The notes under the pieces were generated by a model. The model was not told the origin of the DNA, made no database searches, and worked only from the letters and a program-made list of their open reading frames with translations. Both the position numbers and the translations under genes were made by a program. Positions 1-7,888 of a DNA stretch of 19,031 nucleotides are shown here, piece after piece. Each line of letters begins with the position of its first letter. Within the stretch, counting starts at the first letter, position 1. The DNA is from an uncultured Streptomyces sp. (GTDB taxonomy: Bacteria > Actinomycetota > Actinomycetes > Streptomycetales > Streptomycetaceae), in NCBI GenBank assembly GCA_946480485.1, contig CAMLJW010000045.1, forward strand, positions 1 to 19,031, in the 5' to 3' direction.

Positions 1-51
1 CTCGCTGGGCTCATAACCCAGAGGTCGCAGGTTCAAATCCTGTCCCCGCTA
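1..51 (+). tRNA. tRNA-Met, initiator type (3' part)
   Basis: This is the 3' part of a tRNA; its 5' part lies outside the window. The anticodon loop CTCATAA (CAT anticodon, Met) sits on a stem with three consecutive G-C pairs (GGG/CCC), the hallmark of initiator tRNA. The T arm is at 27-43 with loop TTCAAAT, and the acceptor 3' strand CCCCGCT (44-50) is followed by discriminator A51. CCA is not encoded. The initiator reading rests on the anticodon stem, because the first acceptor pair cannot be seen. Confidence 0.85.
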
Positions 52-58
52 CTGATGG

Positions 59-94
59 CCGAAGGCCCGGAGCCCAATGGTTCCGGGCCTTCGG
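59..94 (+). terminator. Hairpin terminator after the tRNA, possibly bidirectional
   Basis: A perfect 13-bp stem (59-71 pairing with 82-94) encloses a 10-nt loop and is followed by TTGTTC. It lies 8 nt past the tRNA end. Being symmetric, it could also stop transcripts of the convergent Fur-family gene that ends at 225. Confidence 0.8.
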
Positions 95-224
95 TTGTTC
101 GAGACGTTGAAGGCCCAGGGCCGGGCACCCCGTCGAGGACCCGGTTGTGTCCCTCGGCACCCCGCCTCCTCCGCGTACAGCGGGCGGTCGATGAGGTGGG
201 ACTCCGGGAGGGTGTCGCCCCGGG

Positions 225-641
225 TCAGGTGGCCGCGCAGTTCGGGCACACGCCCCGGTATGTCACCTCGACGCCCGAGACCATGAAACCGAAGCGCTCG
301 GAATCGGGGAGGTCTGCCAGCGGGTTGCCGCTGGGGTGGACGTCACGGATCGCTCCGCACTGGGCGCAGACCAGGTGGTGGTGCGGGCGGTGCGCGTTCG
401 GGTCGTACCGCTTGGCGCGCTTGTCCGTGGAGACCTCGAGGATCTCGCCGAGCGAGACGAGTTCACCCAGCGTGTTGTAGACCGTCGCGCGGGAGATCTC
501 AGGCAGTTTGACGACCGCGCGCGCATGCACCTCGTCGGCCGTCAGATGGACGTGATCGCCGTCGAGGACCTCGGCCACAACACGCCGCTGCGCGGTCATG
601 CGCCAGCCGCGTCCGCGCAGTCGCTCCAACAGGTGGCTCAT
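225..641 (-). CDS. Fur-family transcriptional repressor (PerR-like)
   Basis: This is a 138-aa metal-dependent DNA-binding regulator of the Fur/PerR family. An N-terminal winged helix (roughly 1-75, recognition stretch around SRATVYNTLGEL) is followed by a His-rich metal-binding hinge (HRPHHH, 84-89) and two CxxC pairs (C92/C95, C132/C135) that fit a structural Cys4 zinc site. The ATG at 641 is preferred over the in-frame GTG at 650: AGGG lies 8 nt upstream of it, and proteins I recall start MSxLLERLRGRGW. The gene stands alone. Its promoter overlaps a tandem dyad, so autorepression is likely. I recall S. coelicolor SCO5206 as the ortholog by sequence and gene order. Whether it senses peroxide, iron or another metal cannot be read from the sequence. 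Confidence 0.93.
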   Translation of the reverse strand: MSHLLERLRGRGWRMTAQRRVVAEVLDGDHVHLTADEVHARAVVKLPEISRATVYNTLGELVSLGEILEVSTDKRAKRYDPNAHRPHHHLVCAQCGAIRDVHPSGNPLADLPDSERFGFMVSGVEVTYRGVCPNCAAT

Positions 642-693
642 AAGGGCCACCCTAACAGCAGGGGACGCAAATCCCGAACAGGTGTGACTTTGG

Positions 694-721
694 ATCCTAG
701 CTTGACTTGGATATTGTCCAA
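694..721 (-). promoter_or_regulatory. Promoter of the Fur-family gene
   Basis: Read on the minus strand, -35 TTGGAC (721-716) and -10 TAGGAT (699-694) are separated by 16 nt. This is close to the Streptomyces vegetative consensus. It lies 53 nt upstream of the chosen start, and the -35 is embedded in a dyad. Confidence 0.6.
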
Positions 722-743
722 TGTTGCCTTGGATGTTGTCCCA
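706..743. promoter_or_regulatory. Tandem operator at the Fur-family promoter
   Basis: A 14-bp motif CTTGGATRTTGTCC occurs twice, at 706-719 and 728-741, 22 bp apart (two helical turns). The first copy forms a perfect dyad TTGGA-N5-TCCAA (707-721) covering the -35; the second is imperfect (TTGGA-N5-TCCCA, 729-743). Position and symmetry fit an autoregulatory Fur-type operator. The binding protein is inferred from adjacency only. Confidence 0.6.
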
Positions 744-905
744 TGGCCCTTGTGGTCGGCGACGGGCAGGGGCAGAGCTCGCATACCGAGGACGAGCGGG
801 GCCGTCCGGTCGACCAACCTGGTGGGCTTCATCGCCAAGGTCGCATGATGGGTGCGGTTCGGGGCGGCGCCCCCGCCGATCTTCGCCGTGCAGGTGCCCA
901 CACGT

Positions 906-1304
906 TCAGCCGGTCAGGCCGGCGCGCTGCCGCATGGGAGACCAGCAGCGGATGATGTCGCGGACGGAGACAATGCCGACGGGCTCGCCCTGGTCGAGGA
1001 CGATCAGATGCCGGAAGCCGCCGTGCGTCATGGCGTGTGCCGCCTCGTCCAGCGTCCAGGACGGTGCGGCGAAGACCACGTCGGTGGTGGTGTGGGCGTG
1101 GGCCCGCTCGGCGTCCGGGCTCTGGCCCATGCCCACGGAGTTGAGGATGTCGCGCTCGGTGAGGATGCCGAGCCCGCTGTCGTCGGGGTCGAGGACCACG
1201 GCCGCGCCGACGTGGCGGGCGGACATCAGCGTGGCGGCCTGCCGGAGGGTGTGAGCGGGTCCGATGGTGAGGACCACCGTGGTCATGGCGTCGCGGACGA
1301 GCAT
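906..1304 (-). CDS. Two-CBS-domain protein
   Basis: A 132-aa soluble protein made almost entirely of a CBS-domain pair (Bateman module). The first runs about 1-60 (VRDAMTT..., GILTERDIL) and the second about 65-125 (HLIVLDQGEPVGIVSVRDII). Such pairs usually bind adenosine nucleotides and act as energy sensors; there is no catalytic domain here to show what is controlled. The ATG at 1304 is chosen because a strong Shine-Dalgarno, GGGAGGTG, ends 9 nt upstream; the in-frame GTG at 1316 overlaps that site and cannot use it. A hairpin-forming dyad sits directly before the Shine-Dalgarno. The neighbours (Fur-type gene, hisN) lie on the same strand but are well separated. Confidence 0.9.
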   Translation of the reverse strand: MLVRDAMTTVVLTIGPAHTLRQAATLMSARHVGAAVVLDPDDSGLGILTERDILNSVGMGQSPDAERAHAHTTTDVVFAAPSWTLDEAAHAMTHGGFRHLIVLDQGEPVGIVSVRDIIRCWSPMRQRAGLTG

Positions 1305-1323
1305 GGATGGAGACACCTCCCAG

Positions 1324-1359
1324 GAATCCGGCTTGCGACCGGATTCACAAGTTCACAAG
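1324..1359. promoter_or_regulatory. Dyad plus direct repeat in the CBS gene leader
   Basis: GAATCCGG (1324-1331) and CCGGATTC (1339-1346) form a perfect 8-bp inverted repeat around a 7-nt spacer, ending 2 nt before the CBS gene's Shine-Dalgarno on the minus strand. Overlapping its distal edge is a tandem 8-bp repeat TTCACAAG (1344-1351, 1352-1359). It may be a protein operator or an RNA hairpin affecting translation. No clear -35/-10 pair was found nearby. Confidence 0.4.
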
Positions 1360-1505
1360 TGAGCGGACTCTCAGCGTCGCAGTTAAAGGGAGGGTCAACA
1401 AGAGGGAGCGTACGAACGCTTGGGGACGCTCACTTCCGGGTGGCGCCTCGGCGCCGCAGGGCGGTCAGTAAGGCCTCGATACGGCTGCCGGTTTGTACTA
1501 CGGCG

Positions 1506-2306
1506 TCAGTACTGCTGGCTCAGATACCCCAGCAGCTCGTCATGAAGGAGGCTGTTCGAGGCGGCCGCGTTGCCGCTGTGCGGGCCCGGGCGGCCGTCGA
1601 GGCCGGTGAAGCTGCCGCCCGCCTCGGTCACCACGATTGCGTTCGCCGCCATGTCCCACAGCGACAGCTCGGGCTCCGCGCAGATGTCGACCGAGCCCTC
1701 GGCGACCATCATGTACGGCCAGAAGTCGCCGTACGCCCGCGTGCGCCACACCTCGCGGGTCAGGTCCAGGAAGCCGTCCAGTCGGCCCCGCTCCTCCCAG
1801 CCGCTCAGCGAGGAGTACGCGAAGGAGGCGTCCGACAGGCGCGAGACGCGCGAGACGTGGAGCCGGGACGCAGTGGACAGGCTTCGCCCGGAGAACGCGC
1901 CGTGCCCCTTCGAGGCCCACCAGCGGCGGCCCAGCGCGGGCGCGGAGACGACGCCGACGACCGGCTGATAGCCGCCCTCGCCCGCCTCCATCAGGGAGAT
2001 CAGTGTGGCCCAGACGGGCACACCGCGTACGTAGTTCTTGGTGCCGTCGATCGGGTCGATCACCCAGCGGCGAGGGCCCGTGCCCTCGATGCCGTACTCC
2101 TCGCCGAGGATCGCGTCCCGCGGCCGTGCCCGCTGGAGCTGACCGCGGATGAGTTCCTCGGCTGCCTTGTCGGCCTCGCTCACCGGCGTCATGTCCGGTT
2201 TCGTCTCGACCTTGAGGTCGAGTGCCTTGAAGCGGTCCATCGTCGCGGCGTCGGCGGCGTCCGCCAGGACATGGGCAAGGCGCAGGTCATCGCGATAGTC
2301 GGCCAT
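1506..2306 (-). CDS. hisN: Histidinol-phosphate phosphatase, inositol-monophosphatase fold (HisN)
   Basis: This 266-aa Mg-dependent phosphatase of the inositol monophosphatase superfamily is predicted to convert L-histidinol phosphate to L-histidinol in histidine biosynthesis. Visible motifs are the metal ligand Glu in GEEYG (68-72), the signature DPIDGTKN (D84, D87) and the C-terminal WDMAAN (D218). The protein agrees closely with my memory of S. coelicolor SCO5208, which was shown genetically to be the histidinol-phosphatase; this is why the specific function is preferred over generic inositol phosphatase. The ATG at 2306 gives the family length, but it has only a weak ribosome site. An in-frame ATG at 2363 with a strong GGAGGT would add 19 residues. 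The gene appears monocistronic. Confidence 0.9.
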   Translation of the reverse strand: MADYRDDLRLAHVLADAADAATMDRFKALDLKVETKPDMTPVSEADKAAEELIRGQLQRARPRDAILGEEYGIEGTGPRRWVIDPIDGTKNYVRGVPVWATLISLMEAGEGGYQPVVGVVSAPALGRRWWASKGHGAFSGRSLSTASRLHVSRVSRLSDASFAYSSLSGWEERGRLDGFLDLTREVWRTRAYGDFWPYMMVAEGSVDICAEPELSLWDMAANAIVVTEAGGSFTGLDGRPGPHSGNAAASNSLLHDELLGYLSQQY

Positions 2307-2363
2307 GACCGAACCGTATCCGCCCCGCTCGGACCACGGCCACACCACCTGGGCGATCACCAT

Positions 2364-2578
2364 GGGACCTCCTCACCGGAGCCGTGAACACGTCTCCGCG
2401 CACCTTGGCCGCGACGTACGCCCCTCGTCGCCCCGCTTGCCCCCGCCGGGCAGGACGGGACCGTGGCGCTAATCCGTGACGCCCTGGCGACGGTGCGTAC
2501 GGCGAGCTGACGCGACTGACGCGGGCAGGCGGGGAACGGACCACCGGCTCAGTCGCCCCGTCGGCATGGCGCTCGGAC
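2364..2578. other. Intergenic stretch between hisN and the SMR gene
   Basis: The stretch holds the GGAGGT site next to 2363 and a short direct repeat, CTGACGCG at 2507-2514 and again at 2516-2523. No convincing -35/-10 pair, hairpin with T-run or small ORF was recognised, so where hisN transcription starts and SMR transcription ends is unresolved. Confidence 0.3.
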
Positions 2579-2902
2579 TCAGCGTGCCCCGCCCGACAGC
2601 TGCAACCCGATCACGCCCACGACCACCAGCGTGATCGAGATGATCTTCAGCGTGGAGACCAGGTCGTTGAGGAAGATCATGCCGTAGATGGCGGTGCCGG
2701 CCGCGCCGATGCCGGTCCACACGGCGTACGCCGGGCCGACGTCGAGGCGCTTGAGGGCCAGGGTGAGCAGACCGAAACTGCCGAGTGCGAAGACACAGAA
2801 GGCAACCGTGGGCCAGAGGCGAGTGAAGCCGTGCGAGAGCTTCAGACAGACCGCGAAACCGGTCTCCAGAAATCCGGCCACGATCACCAGCAGCCACGCC
2901 AT
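2579..2902 (-). CDS. SMR-family small multidrug / Gdx-like efflux protein
   Basis: A 107-aa, very hydrophobic protein with four predicted membrane helices, the normal size for the small multidrug resistance family, which works as a dual-topology dimer driven by proton exchange. The essential glutamate is present (E13, in AGFLETGFA), as is the SugE/Gdx-like block AYAVWTGIGAAGT (Y59, W62). The tryptophan usual at position 16 in guanidinium exporters is Phe here, and the helix-3 end reads LNDLVS rather than LGES. The substrate is therefore uncertain between guanidinium-type and other cations. The start has GGGAGGG 8 nt upstream. The 111-nt gap to rsgA argues for its own transcript. No guanidine riboswitch was recognised upstream. 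Confidence 0.88.
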   Translation of the reverse strand: MAWLLVIVAGFLETGFAVCLKLSHGFTRLWPTVAFCVFALGSFGLLTLALKRLDVGPAYAVWTGIGAAGTAIYGMIFLNDLVSTLKIISITLVVVGVIGLQLSGGAR

Positions 2903-3013
2903 GTGATGTTCCCTCCCACTCCGTGACCGCTCGTATGGCTTGGGTCCCGCTTGGTGCGATTATGCCCCTACCGTCGCGGCCCGGATGCCAACACAACTGA
3001 GGTCACGCGACGA

Positions 3014-4024
3014 TCAGTCGCCCTCGCGCCGCTCACGCGTAGCGAGCAGCCTGCGCAGTGAGTAGAGCCGGGCCGGGTCCGCGTGACCTTTGGCCACCCA
3101 CTCGTCCAGCGAGCAGTCCGGTTCGTCGTGGCTGCACGCACGCGGGCAGCCCTCGGTCCCCGGTTGCAGGTCCGGGAAGGCGTGGATGACACGGGACGGG
3201 TTCACATGATGCAGTCCGAAGGACCGTACGCCCGGAGTGTCGATCAGCCATCCGTCGTCCTCCGGCAACGGCAGCGCGAGCGCCGATGTCGTCGTGTGCC
3301 TGCCGCGGCCCGTCACCGCGTTCACATGCCCGGTCGATCGCCGCCGCTCCCGCGCCACGAGCGCGTTGACCAGCGTTGTCTTGCCGACGCCAGAGTGTCC
3401 CACGAACGCTGTGATCTTGCCGTCCAGATGTTTGCGCACGTGGTCCACCGCCTCACCGCTCTCCAGCTCCGCACGACTGGTCACGACATACGGAACACCC
3501 AACGCCCCATATAGTCCAAGGAGTTCGTCGGGCGGGGCGAGGTCCGACTTGGTGAGCACGAGCAGCGGGTCGAGCCCGCCGTCGTAGGCAGCGACCAGAC
3601 ACCGGTCGATCAGTCGCGGGCGCGGCTCGGGATCGGCGAGGGCCGTCACGATCGCCAGCTGGTCGGCGTTGGCGACGACCACGCGCTCGTACGGATCGTC
3701 GTCGTCGGCCGTGCGCCGCAGCACCGAAGTCCGCTCGGCGATGCGGACGATGCGGGCCAGGGTGTCCTTCCGGCCGGACAGATCGCCGACGAGGGCCACC
3801 CGGTCGCCGACGACCGCGGCCTTGCGGCCCAGTTCGCGGGCCTTCATCGCCAGTACGACACGGTCCTCGACGAGGCACGTCAGCCGGCCCCGGTCGACGG
3901 TGAGGACCATGCCCTCCGCCGCGTCCTCGTGCTTGGGCCGGATATTCGTCCGCGGCCGGCTGCCCTTGCGGCCCGGGCGGCTGCGGATGTCGTCCTCGTC
4001 GGTGTGCTTGCCGTAGCGGCGCAT
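3014..4024 (-). CDS. rsgA: Ribosome small-subunit-dependent GTPase RsgA
   Basis: A 336-aa circularly permuted GTPase that acts late in 30S subunit maturation. The motif order shows the permutation: G4 TKSD (158-161) precedes the P-loop GHSGVGKTT (209-217) and G3 DTPG (262-265). The N-terminal part (about 37-100) fits the OB-fold RNA-binding domain. The C-terminal zinc knuckle has C293, C297, H299 and C304. A basic, Arg/Lys-rich N-terminus of about 30 residues precedes the OB fold. The gene starts 16 nt after aroA, so the two are probably co-transcribed. Confidence 0.95.
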   Translation of the reverse strand: MRRYGKHTDEDDIRSRPGRKGSRPRTNIRPKHEDAAEGMVLTVDRGRLTCLVEDRVVLAMKARELGRKAAVVGDRVALVGDLSGRKDTLARIVRIAERTSVLRRTADDDDPYERVVVANADQLAIVTALADPEPRPRLIDRCLVAAYDGGLDPLLVLTKSDLAPPDELLGLYGALGVPYVVTSRAELESGEAVDHVRKHLDGKITAFVGHSGVGKTTLVNALVARERRRSTGHVNAVTGRGRHTTTSALALPLPEDDGWLIDTPGVRSFGLHHVNPSRVIHAFPDLQPGTEGCPRACSHDEPDCSLDEWVAKGHADPARLYSLRRLLATRERREGD

Positions 4025-4040
4025 GATCTGTGTCCGCCCG

Positions 4041-5357
4041 TCAGTTCCCTAGCATTCCGGTCCACAGGTCGGGGAAGTCCGGCAGGGTCTTCGCCGTCGT
4101 CGCCACGTTCTCGATCCGTACGTCCGGCACGGCGAGGCCGATGATCGCGCCCGCGGTGGCCATGCGGTGGTCGTCGTACGTGTGGAAAATCCCGCCGTGC
4201 AGGGGGCGCGGGCGGATATGCAGGCCGTCGGCGGTCTCGGTGACGTCGCCGCCCAACTCGTTGATCTCCTTGGTGAGCGCGGCCAGCCGGTCCGTCTCGT
4301 GCAGGCGCAGGTGGGCCACGCCCCGAAGGGTGGAGGGCGAGTCGGCGAGGGCCGCGACCGCCGCGATGCCGGGGGTCAGTTCGCCCACCTCGCCGAGGTC
4401 CACTTCGATGCCGTGGATCGAGCCGGAGCCGGTGAACTCAAGGCCGAGGTCGGTCAGTTCGCAGGAACCGCCCATCTCGGTGAAGATCTCGCGCAGCTTG
4501 TCGCCGGGCTGGGTGGTGCGCACGGGCCAGTCGGGGATGACCACCCGGCCGCCGGTGACCAGGGCGGCCGCCAGGAACGGCTGGGCGTTCGACAGATCCG
4601 GCTCGACCGTGAGATCGCGGCCGAGTAGCGCGCCGGGCGTGACCCGCCAGACGTTCGGCTCGCCGCCCGACTCAGGGGTGTCCACCTGGGCGCCGATCGA
4701 CCGCAGCATGTCGACGGTCATCCGGATGTGCGGCATGGAGGGGAGTGTCGGGCCGATGTGCCGTACCTCGACGCCTTGGTTGAAGCGCGGTCCGGACAGC
4801 AGGAGCGCCGAGACGAACTGAGAGGAAGAGGACGCGTCGATCGTCACAGGCCCGCCCTTGAGGGCCCCGCCACCGTGCACGGTCAGCGGCAGCGCGCCGC
4901 GTCCGTCGTCGTCGATACGGGCACCGAGCGCGCGCAGCGCGTCGACCACGCCGTTCAGGGGACGCTCGTACGAACGCGGGTCGCCGTCGAAGCGGATGGC
5001 GCCGTCCGCGAGTGTGGCGACCGGGGGCAGGAAGCGCATCACGGTCCCGGCGTTGCCGACGTCGACCGTGGCCGGACCCTGCAGGCCCGAGGGGATGACG
5101 CGCCAGGCCTCGCCCGAGCCGTCCGGGCCGACGCCCTCCTCGATGCCGACGCCCATGGCCCGCAGGGCACCGGCCATCAGCAGGGTGTCGCGGGAGCGCA
5201 GCGGGCGGCGCAGCCAGCCGGGCTCGGCCGCGAGGGCGGCCAGGACAAGCGCGCGGTTGGTGACCGACTTGGACCCGGGCACGTGGACCGTCGCGTCGAC
5301 GGCTCCGCTCGCGTGCGGGGCGGGCCAGAGGACGGCGTGTGCGGGGTTAACGGTCAT
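4041..5357 (-). CDS. aroA: 3-phosphoshikimate 1-carboxyvinyltransferase (EPSP synthase)
   Basis: A 438-aa cytosolic enzyme of the shikimate pathway that joins shikimate-3-phosphate and PEP to give EPSP. Motifs in order: [12 protein letters not shown] (K30, S31, R35 bind substrate), [10 protein letters not shown] (102-111), [37 protein letters not shown] and [10 protein letters not shown]. The site where E. coli has its catalytic aspartate reads GELTP, and ETDRL is preceded by His rather than Lys; both are as I recall for actinobacterial AroA, e.g. the Mycobacterium protein. The ATG at 5357 (MTVNP, GAGGGG just upstream) is preferred over a GTG nine bases earlier that has no ribosome site. It leads the aroA-rsgA operon. 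Confidence 0.96.
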   Translation of the reverse strand: MTVNPAHAVLWPAPHASGAVDATVHVPGSKSVTNRALVLAALAAEPGWLRRPLRSRDTLLMAGALRAMGVGIEEGVGPDGSGEAWRVIPSGLQGPATVDVGNAGTVMRFLPPVATLADGAIRFDGDPRSYERPLNGVVDALRALGARIDDDGRGALPLTVHGGGALKGGPVTIDASSSSQFVSALLLSGPRFNQGVEVRHIGPTLPSMPHIRMTVDMLRSIGAQVDTPESGGEPNVWRVTPGALLGRDLTVEPDLSNAQPFLAAALVTGGRVVIPDWPVRTTQPGDKLREIFTEMGGSCELTDLGLEFTGSGSIHGIEVDLGEVGELTPGIAAVAALADSPSTLRGVAHLRLHETDRLAALTKEINELGGDVTETADGLHIRPRPLHGGIFHTYDDHRMATAGAIIGLAVPDVRIENVATTAKTLPDFPDLWTGMLGN

Positions 5358-5421
5358 GCCCCTCACTTTAGTGGCTGACGATGACCGGGGATCTTGATCA
5401 AAGCTGGCGATATCCGAACGA

Positions 5422-5436
5422 AACCGCTCAGCGGTT
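5422..5436. repeat. 15-bp palindrome upstream of aroA
   Basis: AACCGCT-c-AGCGGTT is a perfect 7-bp inverted repeat with a 1-bp centre, 65 bp upstream of the aroA start. It could be an operator or part of a terminator for the M50 gene. No promoter could be placed confidently beside it. Confidence 0.35.
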
Positions 5437-5507
5437 GGGTGGGGAGGGGGAGGTTGTTCGGCCCGTGCGGGTTCGTTGTGTGGCTGGACGCGGCCACGGG
5501 GCGGGGG

Positions 5508-5542
5508 CGCCGCATGCTGTCACAGCCCCGCGCGCAGCGGCG
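5508..5542 (-). terminator. Possible hairpin after the M50 metalloprotease gene
   Basis: CGCCGC (5508-5513) pairs with GCGGCG (5537-5542), with a further small GCTGT/ACAGC pairing inside. It begins about 28 nt past the stop codon of the M50 gene on the minus strand. There is no T-run, so it is at best an actinobacterial I-type terminator. Confidence 0.35.
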
Positions 5543-5570
5543 TCCCTTCGGGTCCTTCGGGGCGCGGCAT

Positions 5571-6293
5571 TCAGATCTCCAGCAGCCAGCGGCCGCCGCC
5601 TATCAGTGAGCACAGCGACACCGTATGGAAGAGGAAGAGCCACATTCCGGCCGGGACATGGGTGAGCCGCGACAACTGGTCCGCATCCGAGTCTCCCGCG
5701 CCGCCTCGGCTGCGCTTGGCCTGGAGCTCGAAGGCCGGGCGTACGCCGCCGAGCAGCAGGAACCAGACCACGGTATACGCGAAGGTCGCCTGCACCTGGG
5801 GCCCGGCCAGCCACGAGACGAGCAGGAACGTACCGCTGGTGAGGATCACCGTGAGCGCGCCGTACGCGTTGCGGATCATCGCCAGCATCGCCACGAGCAG
5901 CAGCGTCGCCAGCCACAGCAGCGCCGTGATGTGCCCCCCGGCGAGGAGGGCGGCGCCGCCCAGACCCAGCAGCGGGGGAGCGGTGTAGCCCGATGCCGCG
6001 GTGAGGATCATGCCGACGCCGGTCGGCTTGCCGCGGCTTACGGTGAGGCCGCTGGTGTCGGAGTGCAGCCGGATGCCGCTGAGGCTGCGGCCGGTGAGCA
6101 GCGCGACCAGACCGTGGCCGCCCTCGTGGGCGATGGTGATCGCGTTGCGGGCGAGCCGCCAGAGGCCCTGCGGGACGATCACTGCGAGGGCGGCGACCAT
6201 GGTGGCGACGACGACCCAGATGTCGGGGTCGGGCTGGCTGCCGAACACCTCGTCCCAGAGGGTGGCCAGCGAGGTGGCTGCGGTGCTTTCCAT
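5571..6293 (-). CDS. M50-type membrane metalloprotease
   Basis: A 240-aa integral membrane protein with about six hydrophobic segments and a zinc-protease motif HEGGH (56-60) at the start of a membrane-proximal helix, matching the M50B-like actinobacterial family. The second part of the active site (an LDG/NPxxD-type motif) is not obvious, so proteolytic activity is inferred from HExxH alone. The ATG at 6293 (MESTAATS) has GAGGAG 11 nt upstream; an upstream in-frame start near 6341 would add a charged stretch with no ribosome site. It stands alone upstream of aroA. A plausible promoter and a tandem 9-bp repeat lie in its upstream region. Confidence 0.82.
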   Translation of the reverse strand: MESTAATSLATLWDEVFGSQPDPDIWVVVATMVAALAVIVPQGLWRLARNAITIAHEGGHGLVALLTGRSLSGIRLHSDTSGLTVSRGKPTGVGMILTAASGYTAPPLLGLGGAALLAGGHITALLWLATLLLVAMLAMIRNAYGALTVILTSGTFLLVSWLAGPQVQATFAYTVVWFLLLGGVRPAFELQAKRSRGGAGDSDADQLSRLTHVPAGMWLFLFHTVSLCSLIGGGRWLLEI

Positions 6294-6368
6294 GGGTGTG
6301 AAGGCTCCTCTGAGTCTCGCGGGAATCTGGCAGTGTGGCACGTATGTGCGGGCGGCATCTGAGACGTC

Positions 6369-6420
6369 GACATATCAGCGGTCGTTCCTGGTGGTAAACA
6401 TGCAGGTCACACAGGTCACA
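6369..6420 (-). promoter_or_regulatory. Promoter and tandem 9-bp repeat upstream of the M50 gene
   Basis: On the minus strand, TTTACC (6398-6393) and TATGTC (6374-6369) are spaced by 18 nt and lie about 75 nt before the start. Immediately upstream is a perfect tandem repeat, CAGGTCACA at 6403-6411 and 6412-6420 on the plus strand, placed where an activator or repressor would touch the -35. Confidence 0.4.
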
Positions 6421-6799
6421 GCGCTAGAGCCCCGGAGTGGTCCGAGGCTCGTGCTTTACCTGTGCTGACTGATCGCTCCTGTTCGCCATGTGATCCCGCT
6501 CAAATGGCGGCGAATTAGGGAAGATCATGGTCAAGCGGTGAGTCGGTGATGATGATGGTCAGAGTTTGTTCGTGTCTCTGTGGTCCAGGTCAGTGGCTTG
6601 CCCTCATTCCTGGGCCCGCGAGGATTCGAGGAGCGAATACCGATGAGTAGGGACATTTGACTCTGGCGATGTCCAGACTCCCGGTGTGAAACTTGCGGCG
6701 CAGCGCAGGATTGCGAGCGATCCACCTGTGCATGCGTTTCCCGGACGGCGGTTGGGCGGGGGTTAGGTCAATCCGGCATGACGCCCGTAACTCGTCCAC
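6421..6799. other. Long gene-poor stretch, no confident gene
   Basis: Together with the M50 leader this makes about 530 bp without a supported gene. The DNA is less GC-biased than the flanks and has no sustained codon bias in any frame. A minus-strand open frame (6590-6799) contains HRWIARNP, faintly reminiscent of IS630-type transposases, but the rest does not fit. It is probably decayed or regulatory DNA at the left edge of the variable segment. Confidence 0.4.
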
Positions 6800-6823
6800 G
6801 TGTCACCACGAGAAAGCTTTGGC

Positions 6824-7825
6824 ATGCTCATGAATAAAGCAGTCGTGGACCGCGCCGACGGTCTTGGCCACAGGAGGCGTCGCGGTAAGGCTTCCGTTAT
6901 CGGTGCCGTCACCGCCGGTTTCATGGTGGCCGCGGTCGCCACGGGCGCCGCCCTTGCCACCGATGAAACCTCTCCGCCGGATGATCCGTCCGGCGTGTCC
7001 GCCCTGGAAGACCCGGGTACTCCGGAAACTACGGACGACGAAGACCAGGACGACGAGGACCAGGACGACGAGGACCAGGACGACGAGGACCAGGACGACG
7101 AAGACCAGGACTCCCAGGAAGCCGCGGAAGGGGAAGCCCCGGCAGACCCGCAAGCCGGCGGTCAACAGGAGATCTCCGAGACCCGGCAGGTGACCGGCAC
7201 CTTCGACGGCCGGGGCGCCCGGTTCGTCGCAGGCGGAGCTCTCGGTGACGGCGGTCAGGCAGAGGGGCAGGACCCGCTCTTCAAACTGGCCGACGGCGCG
7301 GTTCTGAAGAACGTCACCATAGGCGGCCCGGCGGCCGACGGCGTGCACTGTCAGGGCAGCTGCACCCTGGAGAACGTGGTGTGGGAAGACGTCGGCGAGG
7401 ACGCCGCAACGTTCAAGGGCACCTCACCGGATGCAACCTATCTGGTCATCGGCGGCGCAGCCAATCAGGCCGAGGACAAGGTGTTCCAGTTCAACGGGGA
7501 CGGGACGCTCACCGTCCGTAACTTCAGGGTGTCGAACTTCGGAACGTTCGTCCGCTCCAGCGGCAACTCCAGCAAGCAGTTCCAGCGCGACATCGTCGTG
7601 GAGAACGTGACAGCGAGCGCGCCCGGCCGCACTCTGGTCGGGATCAACAGCAACCTGGGAGACACCGCCCGGCTGACCGGCATCACGATCACCGGTGATC
7701 CCGGCCGTGAAACCGTCCCCTGCCAGAAGTTCAACGGCGTCACAGACGGAGAGCCGACTAAGATCGGCTCCGATGCGGACGGCAGGAACTGCGTCTTCTC
7801 GGAGTCCGACATCACCTTCGAATAG
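6824..7825 (+). CDS. Secreted pectate lyase, PL3-like, with acidic repeat linker
   Basis: A 333-aa exported protein. The N-terminus has an Arg-rich patch (RRRR) and a hydrophobic core ending in an Ala-rich cleavage region (GAALA, about residue 46), so a signal peptide is clear though Sec versus Tat is not. An acidic linker follows with five DDEDQ repeats (71-95). The catalytic domain (about 125-333) matches the PL3 parallel beta-helix: FKLADGAVLKNVTIG, ADGVHCQGSCTLENVVWEDV, GEDAATFKG, and TLVGINSNLGDTA. PL3 enzymes cleave polygalacturonate by calcium-dependent beta-elimination. The ATG at 6824 (GAGAAAG about 8 nt before it) and the ATG at 6830 are both possible. The gene lies alone in accessory DNA and is followed by a strong terminator. 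Confidence 0.88.
   Translation: MLMNKAVVDRADGLGHRRRRGKASVIGAVTAGFMVAAVATGAALATDETSPPDDPSGVSALEDPGTPETTDDEDQDDEDQDDEDQDDEDQDDEDQDSQEAAEGEAPADPQAGGQQEISETRQVTGTFDGRGARFVAGGALGDGGQAEGQDPLFKLADGAVLKNVTIGGPAADGVHCQGSCTLENVVWEDVGEDAATFKGTSPDATYLVIGGAANQAEDKVFQFNGDGTLTVRNFRVSNFGTFVRSSGNSSKQFQRDIVVENVTASAPGRTLVGINSNLGDTARLTGITITGDPGRETVPCQKFNGVTDGEPTKIGSDADGRNCVFSESDITFE
7034..7108 (+). repeat. Five tandem 15-bp units coding DDEDQ
   Basis: Five perfectly phased copies of GACGACGARGACCAG lie inside the pectate lyase linker. Copies 2-4 are identical with GAG; the first and last carry GAA. The near identity at DNA level points to recent expansion by slippage or unequal recombination, and copy number is likely to vary between strains. 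Confidence 0.95.
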
Positions 7826-7888
7826 CCGACGTCTCCCGGCTTGCTCGTGCAGGCCTGGCCAGCCGGTACGGCCTGTGCCGGCCGGTCA

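Noticed and set aside
295..330. GGAAT...GTT inside the Fur-family gene on the plus strand
   Set aside because: The spacing is 19 rather than 18, it is antisense within a coding region, and no gene follows it.
2903..3013. Guanidine riboswitch before the SMR efflux gene
   Set aside because: The leader has isolated ACGG/ACGA tetranucleotides but not the paired hairpins of the guanidine-II class nor the conserved core of guanidine-I.
6590..6799. Transposase-like open frame on the minus strand (HRWIARNP)
   Set aside because: Only a handful of residues resemble IS630-type proteins; the following residues do not, and codon bias is absent.
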